NCBI GenBank assembly: GCA_964611435.1
Contig: CAZSXT010000006.1
Coordinates: forward strand, 1-64,000
Source: JAYPHU01 sp964611435
GTDB taxonomy: Bacteria > Pseudomonadota > Alphaproteobacteria > Rhodospirillales > UBA2165
DNA: 64,000 bases
Direction: 5' to 3'
A program made the position numbers and the translations under genes. The notes beneath the pieces are model-generated. The model was given only the letters and a program-made list of their open reading frames with translations, was not told the DNA's origin and ran no database searches. This document shows, piece after piece, positions 35,253 through 44,149 of the stretch. Within the stretch, counting starts at the first letter, position 1, and each line of letters starts with the position of its first letter.

Positions 35253-35282
35253 AAAAAAGGCGGGGTTAACCCCGCCTTTTTT
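35253..35282. terminator. Bidirectional terminator between gltA and gloA
   Basis: Perfect 30-base palindrome: AAAAAAGGCGGGGTT (35253-35267) with AACCCCGCCTTTTTT (35268-35282). The GC stem is flanked by an A run on one side and a T run on the other, so it can end transcription of the convergent gltA and gloA in both directions. Confidence 0.93.
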
Positions 35283-35301
35283 GTTTCCGATGAGCGCAGA
35301 G

Positions 35302-35709
35302 TTAGTCCCGCTGCACTAACTCGATCTTGTAACCGTCTGGATCTTCGATAAACGCAATCACCCGGGTTCCGCCCTTCATCGGGCCAGCCGGTCGTGGAAC
35401 AGAAACCCCTTCTTTCTCCAGTTGTTCACACACGGCATAGGCATCCGGTACGGCAATCGCCAAGTGACCGAAGGCGTTGCCATGATCGTATGGCTCTTCC
35501 TGATCCCAGTTATGGGTCAATTCGACCACGGCCTCTGATTCCTCATCTCCATATCCAATAAAGCAGAGGGTGAACCGGCCGCCCTCAAAATCATTGCGGC
35601 GGAGGACCTTCATGCCCAGGTGCCGGGTGTAGAAATCGACCGACTTGTCCATATCCATCACCCGGATCATAGTGTGCAAAAGCCGGAATTTATCTTTCAT
35701 GTCGTTCAT
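35302..35709 (-). CDS. gloA: Lactoylglutathione lyase (glyoxalase I)
   Basis: Isomerises the hemithioacetal of methylglyoxal and glutathione. The 135 residues form two beta-alpha-beta-beta-beta units of the VOC fold: HTMIRVMDMDKSVDFYTRHL at the start, with metal ligand His9-like in LLHTMIRV, the E in AVVELTHNWD, and the later GHLAIAVPD and AFIEDPDGYKIELVQ. It lies 10 bases after the lpxB stop and is probably read with the lpx operon's tail; a role beyond methylglyoxal detoxification is not suggested. Confidence 0.95.
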   Translation of the reverse strand: MNDMKDKFRLLHTMIRVMDMDKSVDFYTRHLGMKVLRRNDFEGGRFTLCFIGYGDEESEAVVELTHNWDQEEPYDHGNAFGHLAIAVPDAYAVCEQLEKEGVSVPRPAGPMKGGTRVIAFIEDPDGYKIELVQRD

Positions 35710-35718
35710 ATCATTCCC

Positions 35719-36924
35719 CTATTTTGAACTGTTGGCGTCTGTTGGGCGCAGTTTCCCATGTTGCTTTAAAACGTCAAGCACGGCGTCCGCCGCCAGTTCG
35801 TTGGAAGTTCGGCCCTCAGGCGTCAACATCGAGAGCGCCTCGGTAAACGCTTCTTTCTGGATCGCACGACAAGCCTCGTCATACAGAAGTCGCTCCACAT
35901 CGGGGGCTATTCTTGAGGGCTTGCAACTCTCCAGCAAATGTTCAGGCGCTACTTCCCTATCCAACAGAATGTTTATCAAGTTCACCCACTTTAACTTCAC
36001 CAGCCGGCGCGCAAGAAAGTCGGTGATGATGTTCATTTTATAGATGACGACGAAAGGCAAGCCTGCATTCGCCAATTCCAATGCGACTGTACCAGATGCG
36101 GCCAAGGCTGCATCACTCTCGGCAAACGCATGGCGTTTGGACAACTCGCCGGTGACAATATGGGGAGGCGCAGCCCAATCTCGAGTTTCAACATCCACGA
36201 ACGCGCGAAAGGCGCTCAATGTTGGAATAACGGTCCGAACTTTGGTTCCACCCGACGCCAATTGGGCCAAAGTTTCCCTGATGATCGGCAGATGCCTGGA
36301 AATTTCACCTTTCCGGCTACCAGGCAGAACACACAAGAGCCTTTCGTCTCTTTGAAGTCCCATCTCCCGCCTCAATTCACCGTTGTCTTCTGCGATCGAC
36401 TCCTCTGCAGCGGGATGGCCCACAAAGTAACTTTTCAGCCCTTCCCGCTCAAAATAAGGGGGCTCAAAGGGCAAGAGAGTGAGGAGCCCATCCAAAAATT
36501 CAGCTATCTTCTTGGCCCGGCCTGGTTTCCAGGCCCAAACGGACGGCGCAACATAATGAACGATCGGAAAGGGGCCTGATTTCAATTGCCGGCTAACGCG
36601 GAAGCAAAAGCCCGGCGAGTCAATGGTCACGACTATGTCGGGTTTTCGCGCCCGGATGTCTTCCACCGTCTCGCGGATGCGTCGGCGCAGACGCGGAATA
36701 TGAGGCAACACCTCAGCCAATCCCATCAGAGATAGTTCTGTAATCGGAAACAATGATTGCAAGCCTTGCGCCTGCATAAGTTCGCCGCCAAGGCCGGCAA
36801 ACGAAACATTCTGTCCGGTTAACGCGGTTAACGATTGCATGAGGCCCGCGCCGAGTTTATCGCCCGAAGCTTCGCCAGCGATTAGATAAATATGGAGAGG
36901 CTTGTCTGCCTGATCAGATGTCAT
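35719..36924 (-). CDS. lpxB: Lipid-A-disaccharide synthase
   Basis: Family GT19 enzyme that joins UDP-2,3-diacylglucosamine and lipid X to form the lipid A disaccharide. The start at 36924 (MTSDQADKPLHIYLIAGEAS) has GGAG 9 bases upstream and overlaps the lpxI stop by 11 bases; in-frame ATGs at 36930 and 36960 are less well placed. The 401 residues show LIAGEASGDKLGAGLM, FAGLGGELMQAQG, YVAPSVWAWKPGRAKKI, FVGHPAAE, and LPGSRKGEISRHLP with the C-terminal SGTVALELA nucleotide-sugar site. It uses the product of lpxI. Confidence 0.96.
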   Translation of the reverse strand: MTSDQADKPLHIYLIAGEASGDKLGAGLMQSLTALTGQNVSFAGLGGELMQAQGLQSLFPITELSLMGLAEVLPHIPRLRRRIRETVEDIRARKPDIVVTIDSPGFCFRVSRQLKSGPFPIVHYVAPSVWAWKPGRAKKIAEFLDGLLTLLPFEPPYFEREGLKSYFVGHPAAEESIAEDNGELRREMGLQRDERLLCVLPGSRKGEISRHLPIIRETLAQLASGGTKVRTVIPTLSAFRAFVDVETRDWAAPPHIVTGELSKRHAFAESDAALAASGTVALELANAGLPFVVIYKMNIITDFLARRLVKLKWVNLINILLDREVAPEHLLESCKPSRIAPDVERLLYDEACRAIQKEAFTEALSMLTPEGRTSNELAADAVLDVLKQHGKLRPTDANSSK

Positions 36925-37735
36925 CCACATCTGCTCCGAGAATAAACAAACCGGCCGCATCCGCTTGTTTCACGGCGGCGTCGCGATCCACCATGAGGGT
37001 TTTTCCCGCCTCGACCACAATTCCCGCAAATCCCTTTTCTGCCGCTATTTTCACGGTCTTCTCACCAACCGTCGGCATATCCAAACGGCGGTCCTGTTGC
37101 GGCTTGCACATTTTGACCAAAATCGGTTTTGACCGGGAACTATATGAAACCTCCGACAAGAGCGCGTTGGTGCCCTGCTTCCCCTCCTCGGCGATCACCT
37201 TGCCATCGGCAACGACCACCGCTTGACCCAAGTCTTTTGATCCAAGTTTTTTTGCGGCCTGAATCCCAAGCTCGATATCCGTGGCGCGGTCTGCCTCTGG
37301 TTCAATACTGCCAATACCCCCGGCTGGTGCGAGCAACTCCGGCAAGACCTCGTGGATCCCAATAACTTTGAATCCGCTACGTTCTATCTCTTCAGCGATG
37401 GCCTTTAACAGTTGATCGTCCCCACGAAATGCGCGCCAGCCGACACGGCACAAAAATTTAATGCCGCCCCAGTCGGGCAGGACGGTGAGCATAGATGGCC
37501 TCTTGACCGCGCCGACAACCACTAATTCTTTCGCTCCCGCTTGTTTTAGGGCGGATAGAATTTGGCCAGCGGCGCCGGGACGAATGGCCACGACATTGTC
37601 TTGCGCCATCAACCTCTGTTCCACATGACCTTTCAGCGCAACGGCAAAAACCTCGCGCCCGGTCTCGCGGCAGTGATCGAGCAGACGTTGCGGCAGGGGG
37701 CCGCCGCCGGCAATGATCCCGAGTTTAGGCAGCAT
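36914..37735 (-). CDS. lpxI: UDP-2,3-diacylglucosamine pyrophosphatase LpxI
   Basis: Hydrolyses UDP-2,3-diacylglucosamine to lipid X and UMP; it replaces LpxH, as is usual in alphaproteobacteria. The 273 residues start MLPKLGIIAGGGPLPQRLLD; the longer frame from 37870 overlaps lpxA and I do not use it. Conserved LpxI segments include GAVKRPSMLTVLPDW, GDDQLLKAIAEEIERSGFKV, GIHEVLPELLAPAG, AVVVADGKVIAEEGKQGT, and the KMCKPQQDRRLDMPTVG motif near the end. It overlaps lpxA and lpxB by 11 bases each. Confidence 0.95.
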   Translation of the reverse strand: MLPKLGIIAGGGPLPQRLLDHCRETGREVFAVALKGHVEQRLMAQDNVVAIRPGAAGQILSALKQAGAKELVVVGAVKRPSMLTVLPDWGGIKFLCRVGWRAFRGDDQLLKAIAEEIERSGFKVIGIHEVLPELLAPAGGIGSIEPEADRATDIELGIQAAKKLGSKDLGQAVVVADGKVIAEEGKQGTNALLSEVSYSSRSKPILVKMCKPQQDRRLDMPTVGEKTVKIAAEKGFAGIVVEAGKTLMVDRDAAVKQADAAGLFILGADVDDI

Positions 37736-38525
37736 CCTCAAGTATGGGCTGACAAATTGCGCGGTTGGAGTCGATTTCCATAAAGGAAATGATCTCACGG
37801 ACGGGTTCCACATTGGGGAACAGTTCCGCCACGTCGGCGATCCTTTCCGATTGAGTACCCTCCTGGGCAAAGATCAAACGGTAAGCCCGGCGCAAATCAT
37901 GGATGGTATCCCGGGAAAATCCGCGGCGTTTGAGCCCGACCAGATTTAGCCCCGACAAATGGGCCCGGTTGCCCACCACTGAACCGTAGGGAATGACGTC
38001 GTTCTCGACGCCGGACATGCCGCCAACCATAGCGTGACGTCCGATACGGACGAACTGGTGAACTGCCGAAAGCCCGCCTATAATAGCCCAATCTCCAATT
38101 TCAACATGCCCGCCGAGAGTCGCATTGTTGACCAAAATAACGTTGTTCCCAATCTGACAATCATGCGCCACATGGGCCGCCATCATGAACAGACAGCCGT
38201 CGCCGACAGTGGTCAGCATGCCACCGCCTTCTGTGCCGGGATTCATGGTCACATGCTCCCGGATCACATTGTTCTTGCCGATGACCAGCCGGGATTGTTC
38301 CCCGTGATACTTTAGGTCCTGTGGCTCGTGGCCAATCGATGCAAACGGAAAAATGCGGGTTCCTTCGCCAATCGTTGTAATCCCGTCCACCACAACATGA
38401 GAAACAAGCTGAACATTGCCCTCGACAGTGACGTGCTGACCGACGCAACAAAAGGGACCGATGGAGACATCCTTCCCGATTACTGCACCGGGATGGACGT
38501 CTGCTGAGGGGTGAATATTACTCAT
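37725..38525 (-). CDS. lpxA: UDP-N-acetylglucosamine acyltransferase
   Basis: First step of lipid A synthesis, O-acylating UDP-GlcNAc from a hydroxyacyl-ACP. The 266 residues form a left-handed beta helix of hexapeptide repeats (IHPSADVHPGAVIGKDVSIG) and a C-terminal helical domain. The catalytic His lies in MMAAHVAHDCQIGNN, and the acyl-chain ruler region GGLSAVHQFVRIGRHAMVGG is present. It overlaps the fabZ stop by 8 bases and the lpxI start by 11. Confidence 0.97.
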   Translation of the reverse strand: MSNIHPSADVHPGAVIGKDVSIGPFCCVGQHVTVEGNVQLVSHVVVDGITTIGEGTRIFPFASIGHEPQDLKYHGEQSRLVIGKNNVIREHVTMNPGTEGGGMLTTVGDGCLFMMAAHVAHDCQIGNNVILVNNATLGGHVEIGDWAIIGGLSAVHQFVRIGRHAMVGGMSGVENDVIPYGSVVGNRAHLSGLNLVGLKRRGFSRDTIHDLRRAYRLIFAQEGTQSERIADVAELFPNVEPVREIISFMEIDSNRAICQPILEDAA

Positions 38526-38988
38526 TATCGACGATCATCGCTGTGTAGGTTGCTTCCGCGACCACGGCATCTTCGACCTTGGCCACGCCTTCGAACTTCC
38601 AAACTTTGCCTCGGGATTGTTTTGGCGTGACATGAATCATTAATGTGTCACCCGGTACGACGGGCTTGCGAAACCGGGCGTTCTCGATGGACATGAAGTA
38701 AACCAAATTGTTCTCCGGCGCATCTTCCAGGGAATGGACCACAAGTATCGCCGCTGTCTGGGCCATAGCTTCGATGATTAACACCCCAGGCATAATGGGC
38801 TTGGCCGGGAAGTGTCCCGGGAAAAAAGGCTCGTTTATTGTGACGTTTTTAAGGCCGATTGCACTCTCGCCCGGCACCAGATCAACCACCCGGTCCAACA
38901 TCAAAAATGGATAGCGGTGGGGGAGCATCGACATGATTTGCTCGACGTCGATAACAATCTCTGAACTCGTTGGTGTTTCCTTATCCAT
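38518..38988 (-). CDS. fabZ: 3-hydroxyacyl-ACP dehydratase FabZ
   Basis: Dehydrates 3-hydroxyacyl-ACP in fatty acid elongation, competing with LpxA and LpxD for the same substrate. The 156-residue hot-dog domain shows LPHRYPFLMLDRVVDLVPGE, the catalytic His in FFPGHFPAKPIMPGVLIIEA, with the Glu in the following helix, and FRKPVVPGDTL. The start lies 8 bases after lpxD. Its placement between lpxD and lpxA is the classic arrangement. Confidence 0.97.
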   Translation of the reverse strand: MDKETPTSSEIVIDVEQIMSMLPHRYPFLMLDRVVDLVPGESAIGLKNVTINEPFFPGHFPAKPIMPGVLIIEAMAQTAAILVVHSLEDAPENNLVYFMSIENARFRKPVVPGDTLMIHVTPKQSRGKVWKFEGVAKVEDAVVAEATYTAMIVDNE

Positions 38989-38996
38989 CTAAACCC

Positions 38997-40022
38997 TTAT
39001 TCCTTCTTCGCCGCCAATTTGTTTAATGCCGCCATACTACGCCAAAACTGGCGGGCATTGATGGCTGGATACCCCGCCACGGTCTCTCCAGCCGGGATAT
39101 CCTTTGACACACCCGCCTGGGCCGCCACACGCGCACCATGACCGACGGCCACATGGCCCGATATTCCCGCCTGTCCCCCCATCATAACAAAGTCACCAAC
39201 CGTGGAACTTCCTGCGATGCCGACCTGCCCGGTTATGAAGCAACCTTGTCCAATTTTAACGTTGTGCGCGATATGAACGAGATTGTCTAGTTTAGTCCCA
39301 TCACCGATTTCCGTGTCGCCCAACGCCCCGCGATCTATACAGGAATTTGCCCCGATTTCCACATGCTCGCCAATAACCACCCGGCCTAATTGAGGCACCT
39401 TTACATGACCGTCCGCGCTAGGTGCGAAACCGTAGCCATCCTGGCCGATTCGAACACCCGGATGAATGATGGCGTTCGCGCCAAGGACACAATATTGCAG
39501 CGTGACATTAGAGCATATCCTGGAATCAGCCCCGACGATCACTGATTCTTCAAGAACAGAGTTGTCACCAATATAAGAATTGTCGCCAATTTCAACGTTG
39601 TCTTTAATAACGACACCGGGCCGGACAGTAACATTCTTGCCGACTTTTGCGTCTTTCGAGACAGTTGCGGTTGCAGCAACCTTTCCATCAGCATCTGACG
39701 CTGAAAAAGGATAAAATTTTTGGGCTATTAAGGCGTAGGCTCGATAGGGATCCTTGGCAATCAGCAATGCTGCTCCGCCGGGCGCTCTGTCAACTAAGTC
39801 TGGTGCGACAACGATAGCGCCTGCATTGGTTTCCTCGAATTGAGAAACGTACTTTCGGTTATCAATGAAACTAACGTGATCAGATGTGGCTATATCAAGG
39901 GGCGCAATATCTGAATACGTTTTTCCGTTCTCTTGCGGGCCGCCTACTTCGGCGTCACAAAATGACGCAAGTTGAAGGATATCGAAGGGCCCCGAAACGG
40001 AATAAAAGCGGGGATCCGCCAT
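38997..40022 (-). CDS. lpxD: UDP-3-O-acylglucosamine N-acyltransferase
   Basis: N-acylates UDP-3-O-acylglucosamine in lipid A synthesis. The 341 residues have an N-terminal uridine-binding domain (about 1-105; DHVSFIDNRKYVSQFEETNA), a hexapeptide-repeat beta helix (about 110-310; GKNVTVRPGVVIKDNVEIGD), and a C-terminal helix. The catalytic His is in LVHIAHNVKIGQG. It lies 2 bases after ompH and 8 before fabZ. Confidence 0.97.
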   Translation of the reverse strand: MADPRFYSVSGPFDILQLASFCDAEVGGPQENGKTYSDIAPLDIATSDHVSFIDNRKYVSQFEETNAGAIVVAPDLVDRAPGGAALLIAKDPYRAYALIAQKFYPFSASDADGKVAATATVSKDAKVGKNVTVRPGVVIKDNVEIGDNSYIGDNSVLEESVIVGADSRICSNVTLQYCVLGANAIIHPGVRIGQDGYGFAPSADGHVKVPQLGRVVIGEHVEIGANSCIDRGALGDTEIGDGTKLDNLVHIAHNVKIGQGCFITGQVGIAGSSTVGDFVMMGGQAGISGHVAVGHGARVAAQAGVSKDIPAGETVAGYPAINARQFWRSMAALNKLAAKKE

Positions 40023-40024
40023 AA

Positions 40025-40603
40025 TTACTTACCGATATTGGATAGATCGTCAGGCAGTTTGAAACTGGCTTTGTTCTTATTAATGACCTCAATGACCAAA
40101 TTGGTCAGATCAAGCCGATCATCGCGCAGAAGAACGGCACGCCGGTCAAAAATGAGGGTAAATTTGTGCTGCTTGGAGATTTCCAATAGAGCCTTACCCT
40201 TCTCTTTTTCCAATTCCCGATCCGCCAGCGCCCTTAACTTCAAGAGATCTTGTGTCAATTGTTGTGATCGACGCCGGCCATCGACGACTTTTCGCCGGTA
40301 ATCCGCCGTAGCCTTTTGAAAGGCTTCGGGCGCCAGGATATGCTTTTTCTGCTGCAGGTCTTCACCTTCTTTGCGAAGCTTATCCTCCATGGTGCTTATT
40401 TCCTGGCGAAACGCTTTGCGCCGGGCGCTAATTTGTTTGGCCATGTCGATGCTCATAAGGGCTTTGCGCGTGATTTCATCTAAATCCACGATCCCAAACT
40501 TGATCGCCTGTGGTTGTTCCTGGGCCTGAACCGACTGGTTCATTAAACACAGTGAGAGCGCTAAACCAAAAACGAGCAGCAATGGACCTTTTATTTTCAA
40601 CAT
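40025..40603 (-). CDS. ompH: OmpH/Skp-family periplasmic chaperone
   Basis: Holds unfolded outer-membrane proteins on their way to the BAM complex. The 192 residues start with a hydrophobic signal sequence (about 5-27, GPLLLVFGLALSLCLMNQSVQA with a probable cleavage after VQA), then a beta core (IKFGIVDLDEITRKALMSID), and two long charged helices (about 60-150) that make the jellyfish tentacles. It sits directly after bamA (3 bases), which encodes its downstream partner. Confidence 0.93.
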   Translation of the reverse strand: MLKIKGPLLLVFGLALSLCLMNQSVQAQEQPQAIKFGIVDLDEITRKALMSIDMAKQISARRKAFRQEISTMEDKLRKEGEDLQQKKHILAPEAFQKATADYRRKVVDGRRRSQQLTQDLLKLRALADRELEKEKGKALLEISKQHKFTLIFDRRAVLLRDDRLDLTNLVIEVINKNKASFKLPDDLSNIGK

Positions 40604-40606
40604 ACC

Positions 40607-42904
40607 TTAGAACCTTGTTCCAAAATTCACGCGGATCGTCTCGGTTTCGTCGAGACTCTCCTTCAGGACCGGAAAACCAAAATCAATGTTGATAGGTCCA
40701 AATGGTGAATTCCAACCTACGCCTGCACCAACAGACGCCCGAATGCTTGCTTCATCAAAGACATTAGCGTCTGACGGATTGACAGTACCCAGACTACCAA
40801 AGTCCGAGAAAATGCGCCCGGAAACTCCCAACTCCTCCGGAAGACCCAGCGGCATTTTAAGCTGAAGAGAACCACTATACATCCATTCACCCCCCAACGC
40901 ATCTTTGCTGAGTTTGTCACGAGGGCCAATACCGGAAGGTGCAAAGCCACGCAATGAATCGCCGCCCACGAAGAATCGATCGGGGATTTCTACGTCCTCG
41001 CCTAGACCCAAAATGTGCCCGGCTTTACCAGAGAGAGAAAGAATCCATTCTTTCGCCAAGGGATAATACTGTGCTGCGCCCAACTCATTGCGGAAGAACC
41101 TTGCGTTCCCGCCAAGTCCGGCGACCTCATTGGTTAATCTAGTGATAAATCCCTTTGTGGGATTCACTCGGCTGTCCCTCTTGTCAAGCGTTAGCGTATG
41201 GCCCACCAGGGATACGTACCTTTCGCCCTCCTGCGCTTTGATCAACGTGGCCGCATTCGAGGACACATCCTCGATCTCAGAATAGTTCAGCCGGTACTTC
41301 CACGACTGACGCAAAAACTCGGCGAGTGGATAGCCGGCCCGCAAACCAAAACCGGTTTCTCTGGAATTATATGAACTCGTATCCTGAAGGTTGCGCCGGA
41401 GGTGAAAAACATCAAATCCAGCGGCGATGTCGCGATCCAAAAAGTACGGTTCGGTGAACGACAAATTGATGGTGCTTCTTTCCGCCGCAATGGTCGTGGC
41501 CAGGGAAAGACGCTGGCCTTTGCCGAGAAGATTTCGCTCCGCTACGCTGATATCGAAAAGTGGACCGGCGTCCGTCGAATAGCCCACACCGAAATTTAAG
41601 GAGCCGGTAGATTTTTCCTGAACATCGACCTTGATGATCGCCTTGTCCGGAGAACTCCCCTGCTCCCGATCAACATTAACGCGTTCGAAAAAGTTCAAGT
41701 CTTGGATGCGTTGACGGGAACGCCGTAATTTACTCGCATTAAACGCATCACCTTCTACCAACTTAAATTCGCGCCGGATAACCTTATCGACCGTTCGAAC
41801 ATTCCCAGAGATATCAATGCGTTCGACGAAAACACGCGGGCCTTCCCGAACTTCAAAGGCAATGGCGATTTCCTGGGTTTCCTTGTTGCGGTTAACCCTT
41901 GGCCGCACATCCACAAAGGCAAACCCTCTGTTGCCTACAGCATCGATCAACTTTTCGATCGTTTCATCGACGAGAGTATTGTCGTACCAGTCGCCCTTTT
42001 TCATCGCCAGGACGTCGGACAACGCAGCCCCATCCAATCCTTTGATTCCACTGATCAGCGTAATGTCGCCAAACTTGTACCGCTTACCTTCGTCCACACT
42101 AAAAGTGATGAAAAAAGCCTGACGATCCGGCGTCAATTCGGCAACAGCGGAATCGACCCGAAAATCGGCATATCCCTCGGCCAAATAGAAGCGCCGCAAT
42201 AGCTCCCGATCAAAGGTGAGCCGATCAGGATCGTAAGTATCAACTTCCGAGAAAAACCGGTACCATATGGCCTCTTTGGTGCGGATCACCGAGCGCAAAT
42301 CCCCATCGTCGAATTCTCGATTTCCCACGAAACGGATGGTGCGAACCTTGGTCAAAGGACCCTCGTCTATTTCAAAGACAATGTCGGCGCGATTTTGCGG
42401 AAGTTGGATCACCTTGGGTTCAATCGTAGCGCCGAAGCGGCCATTCACCCGGTACACATCCAACAATCGTTTCACGTCGTTCTGAACTTTAGTACGGGTA
42501 AAAACAACACGTGGACGCAAGGTGACTTCCGGGCGCAACAAATCATCTTCGATCCGAAGATTACCTTCGAATGCAATCCGGTTGATTACCGGGTTCTCAA
42601 CAACTTTAACGATCAAGGCATCAGCTTGTTTCTGAAGCACAACGTCGGCAAACAGCCCTGTCGCAAAAAGGCTTTTTAAGGACTGGTCAATCCGACGGTT
42701 ATTGAACCTGTCACCTTCCTGTACCAGCAAGTAGGATCGGATAGTCCCGGTTTCGATCCGTTGATTGCCTTCGATGACGATCTCTCGAACCGTTTCCTGA
42801 AATTGCGCGCGAACAGCATCCGCCGCAAAAAACGGCAAAAAAAGAAGAATTAAGATCGCCAAGTACCGTGTCCAGCCCAACGGATACTCCCCCTGAAAAT
42901 TCAA
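40607..42904 (-). CDS. bamA: Outer-membrane protein assembly factor BamA
   Basis: Central component of the BAM complex that folds beta-barrels into the outer membrane. The 765 residues show an N-terminal signal sequence (about 10-33, TRYLAILILLFLPFFAADAV), five POTRA domains (about 35-430; first VREIVIEGNQRIETGTI), and a 16-strand barrel ending FGTRF with the terminal Phe. The Omp85 lid-lock motif region VRG/F is represented by SLRGFAPSGIGPRD. Located between rseP and ompH in the standard order. Confidence 0.97.
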   Translation of the reverse strand: MNFQGEYPLGWTRYLAILILLFLPFFAADAVRAQFQETVREIVIEGNQRIETGTIRSYLLVQEGDRFNNRRIDQSLKSLFATGLFADVVLQKQADALIVKVVENPVINRIAFEGNLRIEDDLLRPEVTLRPRVVFTRTKVQNDVKRLLDVYRVNGRFGATIEPKVIQLPQNRADIVFEIDEGPLTKVRTIRFVGNREFDDGDLRSVIRTKEAIWYRFFSEVDTYDPDRLTFDRELLRRFYLAEGYADFRVDSAVAELTPDRQAFFITFSVDEGKRYKFGDITLISGIKGLDGAALSDVLAMKKGDWYDNTLVDETIEKLIDAVGNRGFAFVDVRPRVNRNKETQEIAIAFEVREGPRVFVERIDISGNVRTVDKVIRREFKLVEGDAFNASKLRRSRQRIQDLNFFERVNVDREQGSSPDKAIIKVDVQEKSTGSLNFGVGYSTDAGPLFDISVAERNLLGKGQRLSLATTIAAERSTINLSFTEPYFLDRDIAAGFDVFHLRRNLQDTSSYNSRETGFGLRAGYPLAEFLRQSWKYRLNYSEIEDVSSNAATLIKAQEGERYVSLVGHTLTLDKRDSRVNPTKGFITRLTNEVAGLGGNARFFRNELGAAQYYPLAKEWILSLSGKAGHILGLGEDVEIPDRFFVGGDSLRGFAPSGIGPRDKLSKDALGGEWMYSGSLQLKMPLGLPEELGVSGRIFSDFGSLGTVNPSDANVFDEASIRASVGAGVGWNSPFGPINIDFGFPVLKESLDETETIRVNFGTRF

Positions 42905-42908
42905 TAAC

Positions 42909-44096
42909 TTACATAACCATTATATGGTCAATAATTTTGTCTTTATAAAACACTATGTCGTTCCAAGTCACGAAGACAAATAGAGCGACAATTAACGCAA
43001 ATCCTACCCGGAATCCGTATTCCTGAGCGACAGGACCGAGTGGCCGCCCACGTATAGCTTCAATTGTATAGAATGCCAGATGTCCTCCGTCCAACAGCGG
43101 TATCGGAAAGAGGTTAATCAATCCTAAATTTATGGACAGGATCGCCAAAAAGCTGATGAAGGCGGCGACTCCGTTTTCGGCCACTTCTCCGGATATAGCG
43201 GCAATCCTGAGAATTCCACCCAACTGTTTAGCCGATTGTTCGCCGGTGAAAATATTTCCAATAAACCCGATGATGCGCGCTGTCATTGTATACGTGCGAT
43301 CAACGCCCATCCAGGTCGCCGTAAGAGGATCTTGCCGCTCGTAAACCAGCTCACCCGGATCAACCATCACGCCAATGAGGCCCACCTTGATGGTTTCACC
43401 GTTTGCATTCTCGATTTCACTTGGCTTGGGCGTCAGTGTCAGACTTATTTCCTTATCACCCCGCACCAATACCGTTTCCAGTGGCCTGTCTGCGCTTTCG
43501 CGAACCACGCGTTGTAAGTCACTGAAATACGTTATTTTTTCGGCGCCTAACCGAACAATCCGGTCACCTTTTTCCAGCTTAGCCTCTGCGGCGGCACTGC
43601 CCGGCTGGACGGCGCCAACAACGGCCAGCGGTTTATCCTCAATCGGCTGAGCAACCCCGATAGTCATAAATAGAACGGCAAACGCAACGGCGGCAAAAAT
43701 GAAATTGATGGCCGGGCCGGCAAAAACGATGGCCGCACGTTGGCTCAGCCGTTTGTGATAGAAGGAAACTTCCTTTTCTTCATCTGTCAGCGGTCGTTCT
43801 TCTTCGTCGTTCTCCGCGCCTTCGACGGGCACTGTCTCGCCCTCGCCGAACATTTTGACGTAGCCGCCCAACGGAATAGCGGCAATCTTCCACCGAGTAC
43901 CGTTTTTATCAGTCCATCCTTTGAGCTCTTTCCCAAACCCGATGGAGAATACTTCCACACGAACGCCGCAGCGGCGGGCAACATAATAGTGCCCCCATTC
44001 GTGCACAAAAACGAGGACCGACAACGCGACCAGAAATGGGATACCGATCTCCCAAAGGAAGCTCAGCTTGTCAGAAATAAAAAGGGCAATATCCAT
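42909..44096 (-). CDS. rseP: RseP-type site-2 intramembrane zinc protease
   Basis: Cleaves transmembrane segments of regulators such as anti-sigma factors. The 395 residues have the zinc motif HEWGH at 32-36 inside the first membrane segment, the GFG/RCGVRVEVFSIGFG strand next, one PDZ domain (about 130-220, VGAVQPGSAAAEAKLEKGDR), and the third ligand in PIPLLDGGHLAFYTIEA. About four membrane helices. Caulobacter's orthologue MmpA degrades PodJ; the target here is not known. It lies 4 bases before bamA. Confidence 0.96.
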   Translation of the reverse strand: MDIALFISDKLSFLWEIGIPFLVALSVLVFVHEWGHYYVARRCGVRVEVFSIGFGKELKGWTDKNGTRWKIAAIPLGGYVKMFGEGETVPVEGAENDEEERPLTDEEKEVSFYHKRLSQRAAIVFAGPAINFIFAAVAFAVLFMTIGVAQPIEDKPLAVVGAVQPGSAAAEAKLEKGDRIVRLGAEKITYFSDLQRVVRESADRPLETVLVRGDKEISLTLTPKPSEIENANGETIKVGLIGVMVDPGELVYERQDPLTATWMGVDRTYTMTARIIGFIGNIFTGEQSAKQLGGILRIAAISGEVAENGVAAFISFLAILSINLGLINLFPIPLLDGGHLAFYTIEAIRGRPLGPVAQEYGFRVGFALIVALFVFVTWNDIVFYKDKIIDHIMVM

Positions 44097-44149
44097 TATT
44101 CAACAGGGTGTATTTTCGTTCGTTATTGTTCGACTACTAAATTAGTCGA